A stretch of 64,000 bases of DNA from Megachile rotundata. Its lineage: Eukaryota; Arthropoda; Insecta; Hymenoptera; Megachilidae. The position numbers were made by a program, and so were the translations under genes. How positions within the stretch are numbered: position 1 is the stretch's first letter; each line of letters opens with the position of its first letter. The notes beneath the pieces are model-generated. The model had not been told where the DNA came from. It saw nothing but the letters and a program-made list of their open reading frames with translations, and made no database searches. The stretch is taken from NCBI RefSeq assembly GCF_050947335.1, contig NW_027473361.1, positions 62,001 to 126,000 on the forward strand, read 5' to 3'. Shown piece by piece: positions 14,630-31,900 of the stretch.

Positions 14630-17600
14630 AATTATGCAGTCACAATCATACAATCATAATCAGACAATGACAATCATACAATCACAATCATACAATCACA
14701 ATCATACAATCACAATCATACAATCACAATCATACAATCACAATCATACAATCACAATCATACAATCACAATCATACAATCACAATCATAGAACCACAAT
14801 CAGACAATCACAATCATACAATCACAATCGTACAATCACAATCATACAATCACAGTCATACGATCACAGTCATACAATCACAATCATACTATCACAATCA
14901 TACAATCACAATCATACAATCACAATCATACAGTCGCAATCATACAATCACAATCACACAATCACAATCATACAATCGCAATCATACAGTCACAATCATA
15001 CAATCACAATCATACAGTCACAATCATACTATCGCAATCATACGATCACAATCATACCATCACAATCATACAATCACAACCATACAATCAGAATCATACA
15101 ATCACAACCATACAATCATAATCATACAATCACAATCATACAATCGCAATCATACAATCACAATATTACAATCACAATCATACAATCACAATCGTACTAT
15201 CGCAATCATACAATCACAATCATACCATCACCATCATACAATCACAATCATACAATCATAATCATACAATTACAATCATACAATCACAATCATACAATCA
15301 CAATCATACAATCACAATCATACAATCACAATCATACAATCACAATCATACAATCGCAATCATACAATTACAATCTCCAAAATACAATCTCCCAAATACA
15401 ATCATACAATCAGAATCATACAATCACAATCATACAATCACAATCATACAATCACAATCATACTATCACAATCATACAATCATAATCATACAATCACAGT
15501 CATACAATCACAATCGTACAATCACAGTCATACAATCACAATCTTACAATCACAATCGTACTATCACAATCACGCAATCACAATCATACAATCACAATCA
15601 TACAATCACAATCATACTATCACAATCATACAATCATAATCATACAATGACAATCATACAATCACAATCATACAATCACAATCATACATTCACAATCATA
15701 AAACCACAATCAGACAATCACAATCATACCATCACCATCATACAATCACAATCATACAATCATAATCATACAATTACAATCACACAATCACAATCATACA
15801 ATCACAATCATACAATCACAATCATACAATCACAATCATACAATCGCAATCATACAATTACTATCTCCAAAATACAATATCCCAAATACAATCATACAAT
15901 CAGAATCATACAATCACAATCATACAATCACAATCATACAATCACAATCATACTATCACAATCATACAATCAGAATCATACAATCACAATCATACAATCG
16001 CAAGCATACAATCACAATCATACAATCACAATCATACAATCGCAATCATACAATTACAATCTCCCAAATACAATCATACAACCACAATCATACAATCACA
16101 ATCATACAATCACAATCATACTATCACAATCATACAATCACAATCATACAATCACAGTCATACAATCACAGTCATACAATCACTATCATACTATCACAAT
16201 CATACAATCATAATCATACAATCGCAATCATACAATCGCAATCATACAATCACAATCACACAATCACAATCATACAATCACAATCTTCCAGTCACGATCA
16301 TACAATCACAATCATACAATCACAATCATACTATCGCAATCATACAATCACAATCATACCATCACAATCATACAATCACAACCATACAATCATAATCATA
16401 CAATCACAATCATACAATCATAATCATACAATCACAATCATACAATCGCAATCATACAATCGCAATCATACAATCACAATCATACAATCACAATCATACA
16501 ATCATAATCATATAATCACAATCATACAATCACAATCATACTATCGCAATCATACAATCACAATCATACCATCACAATCATACAATTACAATCATACAAT
16601 CACAATCATACAATCACAATCATAAGATCACAATCATATAATCACAATCACACAATCACAATCATACAATCACAATCATACAATCACAATCATACAATCA
16701 CAATCATACAATCATAATCATACAATCACAATCATACAATCACAATCATACAATCCCAATCATACAATTACAATCTCCCAAATACAATCATACAATCACA
16801 ATCAAACACTCACAATCATTGAATCACAATCATACAATCACAATCATACTACCGCAATCATACAATCACAATCATACCATCACAATCATACAATTACAAT
16901 CATACAATCACAATCATACAATCACAATCGTACAATCACAGTCATACAATCACAATCTTACAATCACAATCATACTATCACAATCACACAATCACAATCA
17001 TACAATCACAATCATACAATCACAATCATACAATCACAATCATACAATCACAATCATGCAATCAGAATCATACAATCATAATCATACAATGACAATCATA
17101 CAATCACAATCATAAAATCACAATCATACAATCACAATCATACATTCACAATCATAAAACCACAATCAGACAATCACAATCATACAATCACAATCATACA
17201 ATCACAATCATACAATCACAATCATACATTCACAATCATAAAACCACAATCAGACAATCACAATCATACAATCACAATCATACAATCACAATCATACAAT
17301 CACAATCATACATTCACAATCATACAACCACAATCAGACAATCACAATCATACAATCATAATCATACAATTACAATCACACAATCACAATCATACAATCA
17401 CAATCATACAATCACAATCATACAATCATAATCAGACAATGACAATCATACAATCACAATCATACAATCACAATCATACAATCACAATCATACAATCACA
17501 ATCATACAATCACAATCATACAATCACAATCATAGAACCACAATCAGACAATCACAATCATACAATCACAATCGTACAATCACAATCATACAATCACAGT

Positions 17601-20600
17601 CATACGATCACAGTCATACAATCACAATCATACTATCACAATCATACAATCACAATCATACAATCACAATCATACAATCGCAATCATACAATCACAATCA
17701 CACAATCACAATCATACAATCGCAATCATACAGTCACAATCATACAATCACAATCATACAGTCACAAACATACTATCGCAATCATACGATCACAATCATA
17801 CCATCACAATCATACAATCACAACCATACAATCAGAATCATACAATCACAACCATACAATCATAATCATACAATCACAATCATACAATCGCAATCATACA
17901 ATCACAATATTACAATCACAATCATACAATCACAATCGTACTATCGCAATCACGCAATCACAATCATACAATCACAATCATACAATCACAATCATACAAT
18001 CATAATCATACAATGACAATCATACAATCACAATCATACAATCACAATCATACAATCACAATCATACATTCACAATCATAAAACCACAATCAGACAATCG
18101 CAATCATACTATCACCATCATACAATCACAATCATACAATCATAATCATACAATTACAATCACACAATCACAATCATACAATCACAATCATACAATCACA
18201 ATCATACAATCACAATCATACAATCACAATCATACAATCGCAATCATACAATTACAATCTCCAAAATACAATATCCCAAATACAATCATACAATCAGAAT
18301 CATACAATCAGAATCATACAATCACAATCATACAATCACAATCATACTATCACAATCATACAATCATAATCATACAATGACAATCATACAATCACAATCA
18401 TACAATCACAATCATACATTCACAATCATAAAACCACAATCAGACAATCACAATCATACCATCACCATCATACAATCACAATCATACAATCATAATCATA
18501 CAATTACAATCACACAATCACAATCATACAATCACAATCATACAATCACAATCATACAATCACAATCATACAATCGCAATCATACAATTACTATCTCCAA
18601 AATACAATATCCCAAATACAATCATACAATCAGAATCATACAATCACAATCATACAATCACAATCATACAATCACAATCATACTATCACAATCATACAAT
18701 CAGAATCATACAATCACAATCATACAATCGCAAGCATACAATCACAATCATACAATCACAATCATACAATCGCAATCATACAATTACAATCTCCCAAATA
18801 CAATCATACAACCACAATCATACAATCACAATCATACAATCACAATCATACTATCACAATCATACAATCACAATCATACAATCACAGTCATACAATCACA
18901 GTCATACAATCACTATCATACTATCACAATCATACAATCATAATCATACAATCGCAATCATACAATCGCAATCATACAATCACAATCACACAATCACAAT
19001 CATACAATCACAATCTTCCAGTCACGATCATACAATCACAATCATACAATCACAATCATACTATCGCAATCATACAATCACAATCATACCATCACAATCA
19101 TACAATCACAACCATACAATCATAATCATACAATCACAATCATACAATCATAATCATACAATCACAATCATACAATCGCAATCATACAATCGCAATCATA
19201 CAATCACAATCATACAATCACAATCATACAATCATAATCATATAATCACAATCATACAATCACAATCATACTATCGCAATCATACAATCACAATCATACC
19301 ATCACAATCATACAATTACAATCATACAATCACAATCATACAATCACAATCATAAGATCACAATCATATAATCACAATCACACAATCACAATCATACAAT
19401 CACAATCATACAATCACAATCATACAATCACAATCATACAATCATAATCATACAATCACAATCATACAATCCCAATCATACAATTACAATCTCCCAAATA
19501 CAATCATACAATCACAATCAAACACTCACAATCATTGAATCACAATCATACAATCACAATCATACTACCGCAATCATACAATCACAATCATACCATCACA
19601 ATCATACAATTACAATCATACAATCACAATCATACAATCACAATCGTACAATCACAGTCATACAATCACAATCTTACAATCACAATCATACTATCACAAT
19701 CACACAATCACAATCATACAATCACAATCATACAATCACAATCATACAATCACAATCATACAATCACAATCATGCAATCAGAATCATACAATCATAATCA
19801 TACAATGACAATCATACAATCACAATCATAAAATCACAATCATACAATCACAATCATACATTCACAATCATAAAACCACAATCAGACAATCACAATCATA
19901 CAATCACAATCATACAATCACAATCATACAATCACAATCATACATTCACAATCATAAAACCACAATCAGACAATCACAATCATACAATCACAATCATACA
20001 ATCACAATCATACAATCACAATCATACATTCACAATCATACAACCACAATCAGACAATCACAATCATACAATCATAATCATACAATTACAATCACACAAT
20101 CACAATCATACAATCACAATCATACAATCACAATCATACAATCACAATCATACAATCACAATCATACAATCACAATCATACAATCGCAATCATACAATTA
20201 CAATCATACAAAAACAATCTTACAATCACAATCATACAATCGCAATCATACAATCACAATCATACAATCACAATCATACAATCACAATCATACAATCACA
20301 ATCATACAATCACAATCATACAATCAAAATCATACAATCGCAATCATACTATCACAATCATACAATCACAATCATACAATCGCAAGCATACAATCCCAAT
20401 CATACTATCACAATCATACAATCACAATTATGCAATCACAATCATACAATCATAATCAGACAATGACAATCATACAATCACAATCATACAATCACAATCA
20501 TACAATCACAATCATACAATCACAATCATACAATCACAATCATACAATCACAATCATAGAACCACAATCAGACAATCACAATCATACAATCACAATCGTA

Positions 20601-22300
20601 CAATCACAATCATACAATCACAGTCATACGATCACAGTCATACAATCACAATCATACTATCACAATCATACAATCACAATCATACAATCACAATCATACA
20701 ATCGCAATCATACAATCACAATCACACAATCACAATCATACAATCGCAATCATACAGTCACAATCATACAATCACAATCATACAGTCACAATCATACTAT
20801 CGCAATCATACGATCACAATCATACCATCACAATCATACAATCACAACCATACAATCAGAATCATACAATCACAACCATACAATCATAATCATACAATCA
20901 CAATCATACAATCGCAATCATACAATCACAATATTACAATCACAATCATACAATCACAATCGTACTATCGCAATCATACAATCACAATCATACCATCACC
21001 ATCATACAATCACAATCATACAATCATAATCATACAATTACAATCATACAATCACAATCATACAATCACAATCATACAATCACAATCATACAATCACAAT
21101 CATACAATCGCAATCATACAATTACAATCTCCAAAATACAATCTCCCAAATACAATCATACAATCAGAATCATACAATCACAATCATACAATCACAATCA
21201 TACAATCACAATCATGCTATCACAATCATACAATCATAATCATACAATCACAGTCATACAATCACAATCGTACAATCACAGTCATACAATCACAATCTTA
21301 CAATCACAATCGTACTATCACAATCACACAATCACAATCATACAATCACAATCATACAATCACAATCATACAATCATAATCATACAATGACAATCATACA
21401 ATCACAATCATACAATCACAATCATACAATCACAATCATACATTCACAATCATAAAACCACAATCAGACAATCGCAATCATACCATCACCATCATACAAT
21501 CACAATCATACAATCATAATCATACAATTACAATCACACAATCACAATCATACAATCACAATCATACAATCACAATCATACAATCACAATCATACAATCA
21601 CAATCATACAATCACAATCATACAATCACAATCATACAATCACAATCATACAATCACAATCATACAATCGCAATCATACAATTACAATCTCCAAAATACA
21701 ATATCCCAAATACAATCATACAATCAGAATCATACAATCAGAATCATACAATCACAATCATACAATCACAATCATACTATCACAATCATACAATCATAAT
21801 CATACAATGACAATCATACAATCACAATCATACAATCACAATCATACATTCACAATCATAAAACCACAATCAGACAATCACAATCATACCATCACCATCA
21901 TACAATCACAATCATACAATCATAATCATACAATTACAATCACACAATCACAATCATAAAATCACAATCATACAATCACAATAATACAATCACAATCATA
22001 CAATCGCAATCATACAATTACTATCTCCAAAATACAATATCCCAAATACAATCATACAATCAGAATCATACAAACACAATCATACAATCACAATCATACA
22101 ACCACAATCATACTATCACAATCATACAATCAGAATCATACAATCACAATCATACAATCGCAAGCATACAATCACAATCATACAATCACAATCATACAAT
22201 CGCAATCATACAATTACAATCTCCCAAATACAATCATACAACCACAATCATACAATCACAATCATACAATCACAATCATACTATCACAATCATACAATCA
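14630..22300 (+). repeat. ~2.7-kb higher-order repeat, three successive copies
   Basis: Three copies of one module begin with the TAATCAGACAATGAC cassette near 14,663, 17,430 and 20,452. Copies 1 and 2 share long marker strings: ACAATGACAATC at 15,647 and 18,377 (2,730 apart) and TTGAATCAC at 16,819 and 19,535 (2,716 apart). The 14-bp change is one extra canonical unit near 16,730. Copy 3 follows the same start and then diverges into material shared with the 22.3-25 kb region. The same pair recurs at 45,435 and 48,151 inside the large duplicate. Confidence 0.75.
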
Positions 22301-22305
22301 CAATC

Positions 22306-25300
22306 ATGCAATCACAATCATACAATCATAATCAGACAATGACAATCATACAATCACAATCATACAATCACAATCATACAATCACAATCATAGAACCACA
22401 ATCAGACAATCACAATCATACAATCACAATCATACAATCACAATCATACAATCACAGTCATACAATCACAGTCATGCAATCACTATCATACTATCACAAT
22501 CATACAATCACAATCATACAATCGCAATCATACAATCGCAATCATACAATCACAATCACACAATCACAATCATACAATCACAATCTTCCAGTCACGATCA
22601 TACAATCACAATCATACAATCACAATCATACTATCGCAATCATACAATCACAATCATACCATCACAATCATACAATCACAACCATACAATCATAATCATA
22701 CAATCACAATCATACAATCATAATCATACAATCACAATCATACAATCGCAATCATACAATCGCAATCATACAATCGCAATCATACAATCACAATCATACA
22801 ATCACAATCATACAATCATAATCATATAATCACAATCATACAATCACAATCATACTATCGCAATCATACAATCACAATCATACCATCACAATCATACATT
22901 CACAATCATAAAACCACAATCAGACAATCGCAATCATACCATCACCATCATACAATCACAATCATACAATCATAATCATACAATTACAATCACACAATCA
23001 CAATCATACAATCACAATCATACAATCACAATCATACAATCACAATCATACAATCACAATCATACAATCACAATCATACAATCACAATCATACAATCACA
23101 ATCATACAATCACAATCATACAATCACAATCATACAATCACAATCATACAATCGCAATCATACAATTACAATCTCCAAAATACAATATCCCAAATACAAT
23201 CATACAATCAGAATCATACAATCAGAATCATACAATCACAATCATACAATCACAATCATACTATCACAATCATACAATCATAATCATACAATGACAATCA
23301 TACAATCACAATCATACAATCACAATCATACATTCACAATCATAAAACCACAATCAGACAATCACAATCATACCATCACCATCATACAATCACAATCATA
23401 CAATCATAATCATACAATTACAATCACACAATCACAATCATAAAATCACAATCATACAATCACAATAATACAATCACAATCATACAATCGCAATCATACA
23501 ATTACTATCTCCAAAATACAATATCCCAAATACAATCATACAATCAGAATCATACAAACACAATCATACAATCACAATCATACAACCACAATCATACTAT
23601 CACAATCATACAATCAGAATCATACAATCACAATCATACAATCGCAAGCATACAATCACAATCATACAATCACAATCATACAATCGCAATCATACAATTA
23701 CAATCTCCCAAATACAATCATACAACCACAATCATACAATCACAATCATACAATCACAATCATACTATCACAATCATACAATCACAATCATGCAATCACA
23801 ATCATACAATCATAATCAGACAATGACAATCATACAATCACAATCATACAATCACAATCATACAATCACAATCATAGAACCACAATCAGACAATCACAAT
23901 CATACAATCACAATCATACAATCACAATCATACAATCACAGTCATACAATCACAGTCATGCAATCACTATCATACTATCACAATCATACAATCACAATCA
24001 TACAATCGCAATCATACAATCGCAATCATACAATCACAATCACACAATCACAATCATACAATCACAATCTTCCAGTCACGATCATACAATCACAATCATA
24101 CAATCACAATCATACTATCGCAATCATACAATCACAATCATACCATCACAATCATACAATCACAACCATACAATCATAATCATACAATCACAATCATACA
24201 ATCATAATCATACAATCACAATCATACAATCGCAATCATACAATCGCAATCATACAATCGCAATCATACAATCACAATCATACAATCACAATCATACAAT
24301 CATAATCATATAATCACAATCATACAACCACAATCATACTATCGCAATCATACAATCACAATCATACCATCACAATCATACAATTACAATCATACAATCA
24401 CAATCATACAATCACAATCATATAATCACAATCACACAATCACAATCATACAATCACAATCATACAATCACAATCATACAATCACAATCATACAATCATA
24501 ATCATACAATCACAATCATACAATCCCAATCATACAATTACAATCTCCCAAATACAATCATACAATCACAATCAAACACTCACAATCATTGAATCACAAT
24601 CATACAATCACAATCATACTACCGCAATCATACAATCACAATCATACCATCACAATCATACAATTACAATCATACAATCACAATCATACAATCACAATCG
24701 TACAATCACAGTCATACAATCACAATCTTACAATCACAATCATACTATCGCAATCACACAATCACAATCATACAATCACAATCATACAATCACAATCATA
24801 CAATCACAATCATACAATCACAATCATGCAATCAGAATCATACAATCATAATCATACAATGACAATCATACAATCACAATCATACAATCACAATCATACA
24901 ATCACAATCATACAATCACAATCATACATTCACAATCATAAAACCACAATCAGACAATCACAATCATACAATCGCAATCATACAATCACAATCATACAAT
25001 CACAATCATACATTCACAATCATAAAACCACAATCAGACAATCACAATCATACAATCACAATCATACAATCACAATCATACAATCACAATCATACATTCA
25101 CAATCATACAACCACAATCAGACAATCACAATCATACAATCATAATCATACAATTACAATCACACAATCACAATCATACAATCACAATCATACAATCACA
25201 ATCATACAATCACAATCATACAATCACAATCATACAATCGCAATCATACATTCACAATCATACAATCGCAATCATACAATTACTATCTCCAAAATACAAT

Positions 25301-25340
25301 ATCCCAAATACAATCATACAATCAGAATCATACAATCACA
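22306..25340 (+). repeat. 1,484-bp tandem duplication
   Basis: The segment starting CATGCAATCAC (ATG at 22,306) recurs 1,484 bp on (ATG at 23,790), with the same following markers TAGAACCAC, CACAGTC twice, CATGCAATCACTATC, and CTTCCAGTCACGATC (22,585 and 24,069). The preceding 1.4 kb is also duplicated. In copy 1 the run after CATACCATC jumps straight into the ACATTCAC-AAAACC cassette near 22,895, while copy 2 goes on to ACAATTAC, so the copies part there. Confidence 0.8.
22991..23152 (+). repeat. Homogeneous run of canonical units (slippage site)
   Basis: From CACACAATC at 22,991 to TCGCAAT at 23,153 there are only canonical units, 162 bp. The equivalent run in the large duplicate (51,607-51,740) is 134 bp, two units shorter. 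Similar variant-free runs lie at about 21,540-21,660, 30,840-30,960, 50,155-50,280 and 55,660-55,785. Confidence 0.85.
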
Positions 25341-28190
25341 ATCATAAAACCACAATCAGACAATCACAATCATACCATCACCATCATACAATCACAATCA
25401 TACAATCATAATCATACAATTACAATCACACAATCACAATCATACAATCACAATCATACAATCACAATCATACAATCACAATCATACAATCGCAATCATA
25501 CAATTACTATCTCCAAAATACAATATCCCAAATACAATCATACAATCAGAATCATACAATCACAATCATACAATCACAATCATACAATCACAATCATACT
25601 ATCACAATCATACAATCAGAATCATACAATCACAATCATACAATCGCAAGCATACAATCACAATCATACAATCACAATCATACAATCGCAATCATACAAT
25701 TACAATCTCCCAAATACAATCATACAACCACAATCATACAATCACAATCATACAATCACAATCATACTATCACAATCATACAATCACAATCATGCAATCA
25801 CAATCATACAATCATAATCAGACAATGACAATCATACAATCACAATCATACAATCACAATCATACAATCACAATCATAGAACCACAATCAGACAATCACA
25901 ATCATACAATCACAATCATACAATCACAATCATACAATCACAGTCATACAATCACAGTCATACAATCACTATCATACTATCACAATCATACAATCACAAT
26001 CATGCAATCACAATCATACAATCATAATCAGACAATGACAATCATACAATCACAATCATACAATCACAATCATACAATCACAATCATAGAACCACAATCA
26101 GACAATCACAATCATACAATCACAATCATACAATCACAATCATACAATCACAGTCATACAATCACAGTCATGCAATCACTATCATACTATCACAATCATA
26201 CAATCACAATCATACAATCGCAATCATACAATCGCAATCATACAATCACAATCACACAATCACAATCATACAATCACAATCTTCCAGTCACGATCATACA
26301 ATCACAATCATACAATCACAATCATACTATCGCAATCATACAATCACAATCATACCATCACAATCATACAATCACAACCATACAATCATAATCATACAAT
26401 CACAATCATACAATCATAATCATACAATCACAATCATACAATCGCAATCATACAATCGCAATCATACAATCGCAATCATACAATCACAATCATACAATCA
26501 CAATCATACAATCATAATCATATAATCACAATCATACAACCACAATCATACTATCGCAATCATACAATCACAATCATACCATCACAATCATACAATTACA
26601 ATCATACAATCACAATCATACAATCACAATCATATAATCACAATCACACAATCACAATCATACAATCACAATCATACAATCACAATCATACAATCACAAT
26701 CATACAATCATAATCATACAATCACAATCATACAATCCCAATCATACAATTACAATCTCCCAAATACAATCATACAATCACAATCAAACACTCACAATCA
26801 TTGAATCACAATCATACAATCACAATCATACTACCGCAATCATACAATCACAATCATACCATCACAATCATACAATTACAATCATACAATCACAATCATA
26901 CAATCACAATCGTACAGTCACAGTCATACAATCACAATCTTACAATCACAATCATACTATCGCAATCACACAATCACAATCATACAATCACAATCATACA
27001 ATCACAATCATACAATCACAATCATACAATCACAATCATGCAATCAGAATCATACAATCATAATCATACAATGACAATCATACAATCACAATCATACAAT
27101 CACAATCATACAATCACAATCATACAATCACAATCATACATTCACAATCATAAAACCACAATCAGACAATCACAATCATACAATCGCAATCATACAATCA
27201 CAATCATACAATCACAATCATACATTCACAATCATAAAACCACAATCAGACAATCACAATCATACAATCACAATCATACAATCACAATCATACAATCACA
27301 ATCATACATTCACAATCATACAACCACAATCAGACAATCACAATCATACAATCATAATCATACAATTACAATCACACAATCACAATCATACAATCACAAT
27401 CATACAATCACAATCATACAATCACAATCATACAATCACAATCATACAATCGCAATCATACATTCACAATCATACAATCGCAATCATACAATTACTATCT
27501 CCAAAATACAATATCCCAAATACAATCATACAATCAGAATCATACAATCACAATCATAAAACCACAATCAGACAATCACAATCATACCATCACCATCATA
27601 CAATCACAATCATACAATCATAATCATACAATTACAATCACACAATCACAATCATACAATCACAATCATACAATCACAATCATACAATCACAATCATACA
27701 ATCGCAATCATACAATTACTATCTCCAAAATACAATATCCCAAATACAATCATACAATCAGAATCATACAATCACAATCATACAATCACAATCATACAAT
27801 CACAATCATACTATCACAATCATACAATCAGAATCATACAATCACAATCATACAATCGCAAGCATACAATCACAATCATACAATCACAATCATACAATCG
27901 CAATCATACAATTACAATCTCCCAAATACAATCATACAACCACAATCATACAATCACAATCATACAATCACAATCATACTATCACAATCATACAATCACA
28001 ATCATGCAATCACAATCATACAATCATAATCAGACAATGACAATCATACAATCACAATCATACAATCACAATCATACAATCACAATCATAGAACCACAAT
28101 CAGACAATCACAATCATACAATCACAATCATACAATCACAATCATACAATCACAGTCATACAATCACAGTCATACAATCACTATCATACT
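23760..28190 (+). repeat. 2,212-bp tandem duplication, two copies
   Basis: About 23,762-25,973 is repeated at about 25,974-28,185, exactly 158 units apart. Marker pairs at 2,212 are ATG of CATGCAATCAC (23,790 and 26,002), CTTCCAG (24,069 and 26,281), TTGAATCAC (24,589 and 26,801) and the next CATGCAATCAC (25,792 and 28,004). The copies are nearly identical; one difference I see is A24,705 against G26,917. The second unit is missing from the large downstream duplicate, so it arose after that duplication or was lost there. Confidence 0.88.
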
Positions 28191-28970
28191 ATCACAATCA
28201 TACAATCACAATCATACAATCGCAATCATACAATCGCAATCATACAATCACAATCACACAATCACAATCATACAATCACAATCTTCCAGTCACGATCATA
28301 CAATCACAATCATACAATCACAATCATACTATCGCAATCATACAATCACAATCATACCATCACAATCATACAATCACAACCATACAATCATAATCATACA
28401 ATCACAATCATACAATCATAATCATACAATCACAATCATACAATCGCAATCATACAATCGCAATCATACAATCACAATCATACAATCACAATCATACAAT
28501 CATAATCATACAATCACAATCATACAATCCCAATCATACAATTACAATCTCCCAAATACAATCATACAATCACAATCAAACACTCACAATCATTGAATCA
28601 CAATCATACAATCACAATCATACTATCGCAATCATACAATCACAATCATACCATCACAATCATACAATCACAACCATACAATCATAATCATACAATCACA
28701 ATCATACAATCACAATCATACAATCACAGTCATACAATCACAGTCATACAATCACTATCATACTATCACAATCATACAATCACAATCATACAATCGCAAT
28801 CATACAATCGCAATCATACAATCACAATCACACAATCACAATCATACAATCACAATCTTCCAGTCACGATCATACAATCACAATCATACAATCACAATCA
28901 TACTATCGCAATCATACAATCACAATCATACCATCACAATCATACAATCACAACCATACAATCACAATCA
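28110..28970 (+). repeat. 574-bp local duplication
   Basis: The string CACAGTC twice, CACTATCATACTATC, TCGCAAT twice, CTTCCAGTCACGATC and ACAACCATAC at about 28,112-28,392 recurs at about 28,686-28,966. CTTCCAG lies at 28,283 and 28,857, 41 units apart. The copies end where the first continues into TCATAATC and the second into CATGCAATCAG. Confidence 0.8.
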
Positions 28971-31900
28971 TGCAATCAGAATCATACAATCATAATCATA
29001 CAATGACAATCATACAATCACAATCATACAATCACAATCATACAATGACAATCATACAATCACAATCATACAATCACAATCATACAATCACAATCATACA
29101 TTCACAATCATAAAACCACAATCAGACAATCACAATCGTACAATCACAATCATACAATCACAATCATACGATCACAATCATACAATTACTACTATACAAT
29201 CACAATCATACAAAAACAATCTTACAATCACAATCATACAATCGCAATCATACAATCACAATCATACAATCACAATCATACAAAAACAATCTTACAATCA
29301 CAATCATACAATCGCAATCATACAATCACAATCATACAATCACAATCATACAATCACAATCATACAATCAAAATCATACAATCGCAATCATACTATCACA
29401 ATCATACAATCACAATCATACAATCGCAAGCATACAATCCCAATCATACTATCACAATCATACAATCACAATTATGCAATCACAATCATACAATCATAAT
29501 CAGACAATGACAATCATACAATCACAATCATACAATCACAATCATACAATCACAATCATACAATCACAATCATACAATCACAATCATAGAACCACAATCA
29601 GACAATCACAATCATACAATCACAATCGTACAATCACAATCATACAATCACAATCATACAATCATAATCATACAATGACAATCATACAATCACAATCATA
29701 CAATCACAATCATACAATCACAATCATACATTCACAATCATAAAACCACAATCAGACAATCACAATCATAAAATCACAATCATACAACCACAATCATACT
29801 ATCACAATCATACAATCAGAATCATACAATCACAATCATACAATCGCAAGCATACAATCACAATCATACAATCACAATCATACAATCGCAATCATACAAT
29901 TACAATCTCCCAAATACAATCATACAACCACAATCATACAATCACAATCATACAATCACAATCATACAATCACAATCATACAATCGCAATCATACAATCG
30001 CAATCATACAATCACAATCACACAATCACAATCATACAATCGCAATCATACAGTCACAATCATACAATCACAATCATACAGTCACAATCATACTATCGCA
30101 ATCATACGATCACAATCATACCATCACAATCATACAATCACAACCATACAATCAGAATCATACAATCACAACCATACAATCATAATCATACAATCACAAT
30201 CATACAATCGCAATCATACAATCACAATATTACAATCACAATCATACAATCACAATCGTACTATCGCAATCATACAATCACAATCATACCATCACCATCA
30301 TACAATCACAATCATACAATCATAATCATACAATTACAATCATACAATCACAATCATACAATCACAATCATACAATCACAATCATACAATCACAATCATA
30401 CAATCGCAATCATACAATTACAATCTCCAAAGTACAATCTCCCAAATACAATCATACAATCAGAATCATACAATCACAATCATACAATCACAATCATACA
30501 ATCACAATCATACTATCACAATCATACAATCATAATCATACAATCACAGTCATACAATCACAATCGTACAATCACAGTCATACAATCACAATCTTACAAT
30601 CACAATCGTACTATCACAATCACACAATCACAATCATACAATCACAATCATACAATCACAATCATACAATCATAATCATACAATGACAATCATACAATCA
30701 CAATCATACAATCACAATCATACAATCACAATCATACATTCACAATCATAAAACCACAATCAGACAATCGCAATCATACCATCACCATCATACAATCACA
30801 ATCATACAATCATAATCATACAATTACAATCACACAATCACAATCATACAATCACAATCATACAATCACAATCATACAATCACAATCATACAATCACAAT
30901 CATACAATCACAATCATACAATCACAATCATACAATCACAATCATACAATCACAATCATACAATCGCAATCATACAATTACAATCTCCAAAATACAATAT
31001 CCCAAATACAATCATACAATCAGAATCATACAATCAGAATCATACAATCACAATCATACAATCACAATCATACTATCACAATCATACAATCATAATCATA
31101 CAATGACAATCATACAATCACAATCATACAATCACAATCATACATTCACAATCATAAAACCACAATCAGACAATCACAATCATACCATCACCATCATACA
31201 ATCACAATCATACAATCATAATCATACAATTACAATCACACAATCACAATCATAAAATCACAATCATACAATCACAATAATACAATCACAATCATACAAT
31301 CGCAATCACACAATTACTATCTCCAAAATACAATATCCCAAATACAATCATACAATCAGAATCATACAAACACAATCATACAATCACAATCATACAACCA
31401 CAATCATACTATCACAATCATACAATCAGAATCATACAATCACAATCATACAATCGCAAGCATACAATCACAATCATACAATCACAATCATACAATCGCA
31501 ATCATACAATTACAATCTCCCAAATACAATCATACAACCACAATCATACAATCACAATCATACAATCACAATCATACTATCACAATCATACAATCACAAT
31601 CATGCAATCACAATCATACAATCATAATCAGACAATGACAATCATACAATCACAATCATACAATCACAATCATACAATCACAATCATAGAACCACAATCA
31701 GACAATCACAATCATACAATCACAATCATACAATCACAATCATACAATCACAGTCATACAATCACAGTCATACAATCACAGTCATGCAATCACTATCATA
31801 CTATCACAATCATACAATCACAATCATACAATCGCAATCATACAATCGCAATCATACAATCACAATCACACAATCACAATCATACAATCACAATCTTCCA

